The notes under the pieces were generated by a model, which was given only the letters and a program-made list of their open reading frames with translations, was not told the DNA's origin and did not search any database. From Micromonospora sp. AMSO31t (lineage in GTDB: Bacteria > Actinomycetota > Actinomycetes > Mycobacteriales > Micromonosporaceae): 37,050 nt of DNA. The stretch spans positions 1 to 37,050 of the forward strand of contig NZ_WBKT01000049.1 in assembly GCF_008868175.1 (NCBI RefSeq), written 5' to 3'. Position numbers and translations under genes: made by a program. The first letter of the stretch is position 1. Every line of letters begins with the position of its first letter. Positions 34,088 to 37,050 of this stretch are shown here, in pieces.

Positions 34088-36922
34088 TCACGGCGCCTCC
34101 CCCTCGCGCTGCACGGCCAGCCCGCGGGCCGGCTCGCCGGCCGCCTCGACGTGCCGGTCCACCTCGGCGCCGAGGCTGCGCAGGATGTCCAGCACCAGCC
34201 CGACCACGATGAGGTAGACGCCGATGTCGAAGAAGAGCGACGTGACCAGGTAGAAGTCGCCGACCAGCGGCAGCCAGAGGTTGACCTTCACGCTCTCCAG
34301 CACCTGGCCGGCGACGAGCAGCCCGAGCGCGCCGCCGCCGACCGAGACGGCCAGGCCCGCGCCGAGCACGGTGCCGGCGCCGACCGGCGCCGCCTCGGCC
34401 AGTTCGTACCGGCCGCCGGCCAGGTAGCGGACGGTCAGCGCGAGCCCGGCGACCAGCCCGCCGGAGAAGCCGCCGCCCGGGGAGTTGTGCCCGGAGAAGA
34501 GCAGGAACAGCGAGAAGAGCAGCACCGTGTGGAAGATCAGCCGGGTGACCACCTCGAAGACGATCGAGCGGCGGCGCTCGTGCAGGGTCGCCCCGCCGCG
34601 CAGCCAGACCGTCCGCCGGTCGCGGCGGGACCGGACCGGGGCGGGTCGGCGCGGCCGGGGCCCGGTGCGGGACCGCTCGAAGATCAGGCTGGCCACCCCG
34701 GTCGCGGTCACCACCAGCACGGCGATCTCCCCCATGGTGTCCCAGGCCCGGATGTCGACCAGGGTCACGTTGACCACGTTGCGGCCGTGCCCCTGCGCCA
34801 CGGCCAGGTCGGGGAACGCCGCCGAGATCGACGGGGTACGCCGCGCGCCCGCCGCGGCCAGCGCCAGGCCGGCCATGACCACGCCGGCGGCCACCCCGAT
34901 GCCCCGGCGTACCCAGCGGCTGCGGCGCAGCGGGCGGGCCGAGAAGCGTTCCGGCAGTCGGCGCAGCACCAGCACGAAGACGGCGATGGTGGCGGTCTCC
35001 ACGAGGAACTGGGTGAGCGCCACGTCGGGCGCGCCGTAGAGGACGAACATCATGGCGGTGCCGTAGCCGGTGACGCCCACCAGCAGCATGGCGGTGAGCC
35101 GGCGCCGGGCGCCCACCGCGAGCAGCGCGGCCACCGCGATCACCACGCAGACCACGAGCTGGGTCGGGTTGTCCCAGACGGCGATCCCGGTGCGCCACGG
35201 CCGGGTGGCCAGCATGGCGCCGCCGGGCACCAGCACGAGGACGACGAGCACGGTGCCCAGGTACTGCGGCAGGGCGCCGCGCTGGGTGGCGCCGGTGACC
35301 TCGATGGCGAACCGGTCGAACCGGTGCGTGATCCACTCGTACCCCTGGTTACCGCCGACCGGCGCGCGGAGCCGCACCAGCGCCGGGGTGAGCGGGCCGC
35401 GGACCAGGTGCAGCACGACCCCGCCGGCGAGCACCACGGCGGAGAGGCCGAGCGCCGCGGTCGGTCCGTGCCAGAGCGCCAGTTTCTCCTCGACCGGGCC
35501 GAACAGCTCGGCGTACGGGCGGAGCAGCCCGCCCAGCCAGCCGGCGGCCGGACCGGCGGCGAACCCGGCGACGGCGAGGAGGGCCGGGGGTACGAGCATC
35601 GCGGCGGGCGGGCGCTCCACGTCGGTCACGGGCACGCCCGGCCGGGTCGCGAACGCGCCCCAGAGGAACCGGATGCTGTACGCGACGGTCAGCGCGCTCC
35701 CGGCCACCAGCACGGCGAGCACCACCGGCCGCCCGGTGAACGCGCCGAGCACCGCCTCCTTCGCCACGAAGCCGAGCAGCGGTGGCACTCCGGCCATCGA
35801 GGCGGCGGCCAGCGCGGCGACCGTGGTGAGCACCGGGGCGCCCCGTCCCACGCCGGACAGGTCGCGCAGGTCCCGGCTGCCGGCGCTGTGGTCGAGGATG
35901 CCGACGACGAGGAACAGCGCCGCCTTGAACAGCGCGTGCGCCAGCAGCATGGCGACGCCGGCGAGGGCCGCCTTCGGGGTGCCCGCGCCGAGCACCACGG
36001 TGAGCAGGCCGAGCTGGCTGACCGTCCCGTACGCCAGCAACAGCTTGAGGTCGGTCTGCCGCAGCGCCGCCCAGCCCCCGGCGACCAGGGTGACCAGCCC
36101 GGCGACCACGGTGACCGGACGCCACGGCCCGGCCGGCGCGAGCGCCGGGCCGAGCAGCCCGATGAGGAACACGCCGGCCTTCACCATGGCCGCCGCGTGC
36201 AGGTAGGCGCTGACCGGGGTGGGAGCCGCCATCGCCACCGGCAGCCACGAGGTGAAGGGGAACACCGCGGACTTCGCGAGCGCGCCGGCGAGGACGAGCA
36301 GCACGGCGCCCACGACGTAGCCGCCGCCGGGCAGCGGCGCGGCCGTGACGACGGACCAGCGGTAGCTGCCGACGTGGTGGCCGAGCAGCAGGAAGCCGAC
36401 CAGCATGGCCAGCCCGCCCAGGGTGGTGACGGTCAGGGCCTGGGCGGCGGCCCACCGGCTGGACCGCCGCTCGGTGCTGTGGCCGATCAGCAGGTAGGAG
36501 AAGACCGTGGTCAACTCCCAGAAGACGTAGAGCAGCAGCAGGTCGTCGGAGACGACCAGGCCGAGCATCGCCCCGGCGAAGGCCACCATGACGGCCGCGA
36601 ACCGGGCCAGGCCGGCCGAGCCGGCATGGAAGTAGCGGGCGGAGTAGACCAGCACCAGCGCGCCCACGCCGCCGACCAGCAGCAGCATCAGCCAGGACAG
36701 GGTGGTGACCCGCAGCGCCACGTCGAGCTGGAGCTGGGGGACCCACGGATACGTCTCGACGACCGCCCCGCCCCCACGGACCGCCCCGGTGTGCGCCACC
36801 GCCCACGCGAAGGTGGCGGCCGGGGCGAGCGCGACCAGCAGGCAGGCGCGGGGGCCCCACCGGCGGACCAGCAGCGGGGCGGACAGGGCCGCCACCAGGT
36901 GCAGGATCAGCAGGACGAGCAC
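34088..36922 (-). CDS. mnhA: Mrp/Mnh antiporter subunit A fused to B
   Basis: A 944-aa, very hydrophobic protein. The NuoL-like domain (about residues 1-480) includes VSDDLLLLYVFWELTTVFSY and FPFTSWLPVAMAAPTPVSAY, then LHAAAMVKAGVF. Next is the DUF4040 region with LYGAPDVALTQFLVETATIA, then an MnhB domain (about 770-930: FEVVTRLIFHTVLLFSLFLL, then FSGHNSPGGGFSGGL). This explains the lack of a separate mnhB. The start is GTG 36922 because GGGAG is 5 nt upstream; GTGs further upstream (36928, 36970) are alternatives. First gene of the operon within the window; nothing recognisable lies between it and the window end. Confidence 0.94.
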   Translation of the reverse strand: MLVLLILHLVAALSAPLLVRRWGPRACLLVALAPAATFAWAVAHTGAVRGGGAVVETYPWVPQLQLDVALRVTTLSWLMLLLVGGVGALVLVYSARYFHAGSAGLARFAAVMVAFAGAMLGLVVSDDLLLLYVFWELTTVFSYLLIGHSTERRSSRWAAAQALTVTTLGGLAMLVGFLLLGHHVGSYRWSVVTAAPLPGGGYVVGAVLLVLAGALAKSAVFPFTSWLPVAMAAPTPVSAYLHAAAMVKAGVFLIGLLGPALAPAGPWRPVTVVAGLVTLVAGGWAALRQTDLKLLLAYGTVSQLGLLTVVLGAGTPKAALAGVAMLLAHALFKAALFLVVGILDHSAGSRDLRDLSGVGRGAPVLTTVAALAAASMAGVPPLLGFVAKEAVLGAFTGRPVVLAVLVAGSALTVAYSIRFLWGAFATRPGVPVTDVERPPAAMLVPPALLAVAGFAAGPAAGWLGGLLRPYAELFGPVEEKLALWHGPTAALGLSAVVLAGGVVLHLVRGPLTPALVRLRAPVGGNQGYEWITHRFDRFAIEVTGATQRGALPQYLGTVLVVLVLVPGGAMLATRPWRTGIAVWDNPTQLVVCVVIAVAALLAVGARRRLTAMLLVGVTGYGTAMMFVLYGAPDVALTQFLVETATIAVFVLVLRRLPERFSARPLRRSRWVRRGIGVAAGVVMAGLALAAAGARRTPSISAAFPDLAVAQGHGRNVVNVTLVDIRAWDTMGEIAVLVVTATGVASLIFERSRTGPRPRRPAPVRSRRDRRTVWLRGGATLHERRRSIVFEVVTRLIFHTVLLFSLFLLFSGHNSPGGGFSGGLVAGLALTVRYLAGGRYELAEAAPVGAGTVLGAGLAVSVGGGALGLLVAGQVLESVKVNLWLPLVGDFYLVTSLFFDIGVYLIVVGLVLDILRSLGAEVDRHVEAAGEPARGLAVQREGEAP

Positions 36923-37050
36923 GCGCACTCCCGGTCGAGGTGACAGCGCGCCGAGGCACGCTGCGGCCACGACCGATCAGACGCCACATTCCCGCCCGAC
37001 CGGGCGGTTTTCGGGAAACCGGCCCGGCGGCCGGCGCCCCGGTCAGCGCA

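Noticed and set aside
33797..36943. Plus-strand open frame of about 1048 codons opposite mnhA and mnhC
   Set aside because: It is the antisense shadow of GC-biased coding sequence; the predicted protein is His/Asp/Gln/Arg-rich low complexity, while the minus strand encodes clear Mnh subunits.

Overview
The window is high-GC actinobacterial chromosome, most likely from Micromonospora or a close relative in the Micromonosporaceae. This is inferred from the strong G/C third-position bias, many GTG starts, the recX-recA-DUF3046 block beside rny, miaB, miaA and dapF, and the Acidothermus-E1-like secreted cellulase. No rRNA, tRNA, CRISPR array, prophage or insertion sequence was seen. Most genes are core or semi-core.

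Layout. 1-2.6 kb: dapF, miaA and an extradiol-dioxygenase-like gene form one minus-strand operon. 2.8-6 kb: a DUF349 protein and a secreted GH5-CBM2 cellulase on the plus strand. 6-9.5 kb: miaB, a DUF2277 gene, a conserved hypothetical gene and selD. 9.7-13.1 kb: a complete glutamate-type ABC importer (gluABCD) with a possible GlnR-like site upstream. 13.2-18.7 kb: rny (with a long structured leader), a BKACE-family enzyme, recX, recA and DUF3046; recA carries both a LexA-type box and a PafBC/RecA-NDp-type promoter. 18.7-27 kb: an MFS transporter, an acyl-CoA dehydrogenase, a GNAT, a PCD-glyoxalase fusion, UdgX, a small membrane peptide, a MocR regulator divergent from a PNPOx-GNAT fusion, and a LeuE-type exporter. 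27-30.4 kb: Spo0M and two CNNM/CorC-like membrane proteins. 30.6-37 kb: an Mrp/Mnh Na+(K+)/H+ antiporter operon, A(B)-C-D-E-F-G, on the minus strand.

The most unusual structure is inside the mrp operon. Two gene junctions (C/D and F/G) each hold two tandem copies of a ~60-bp repeat. Each copy begins at the TGA stop of the gene before it. It encodes a ~20-residue peptide (consensus MSARSEPGLRAPQSRTKA), carries a Shine-Dalgarno-like GAAGG near its end, and terminates in an RTGA overlap with the next start codon. At C/D the chain is mrpC, peptide 1, peptide 2, mrpD, every link being a 4-nt stop/start overlap. At F/G the two units are fused in frame into one 40-residue ORF that bridges mrpF and mrpG in the same way. 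The two uninterrupted junctions of the operon (D/E, E/F) are plain GTGA overlaps. The repeats therefore look like elements inserted at stop/start overlaps in a way that preserves translational coupling.

A second repeat type is a long palindrome with a GATCA(A/T)GAAGTT core, found downstream of dapF and downstream of recX. Other points are candidate leaderless transcripts (recA, the GNAT at 22 kb, MocR) and several hairpin terminators between convergent genes.
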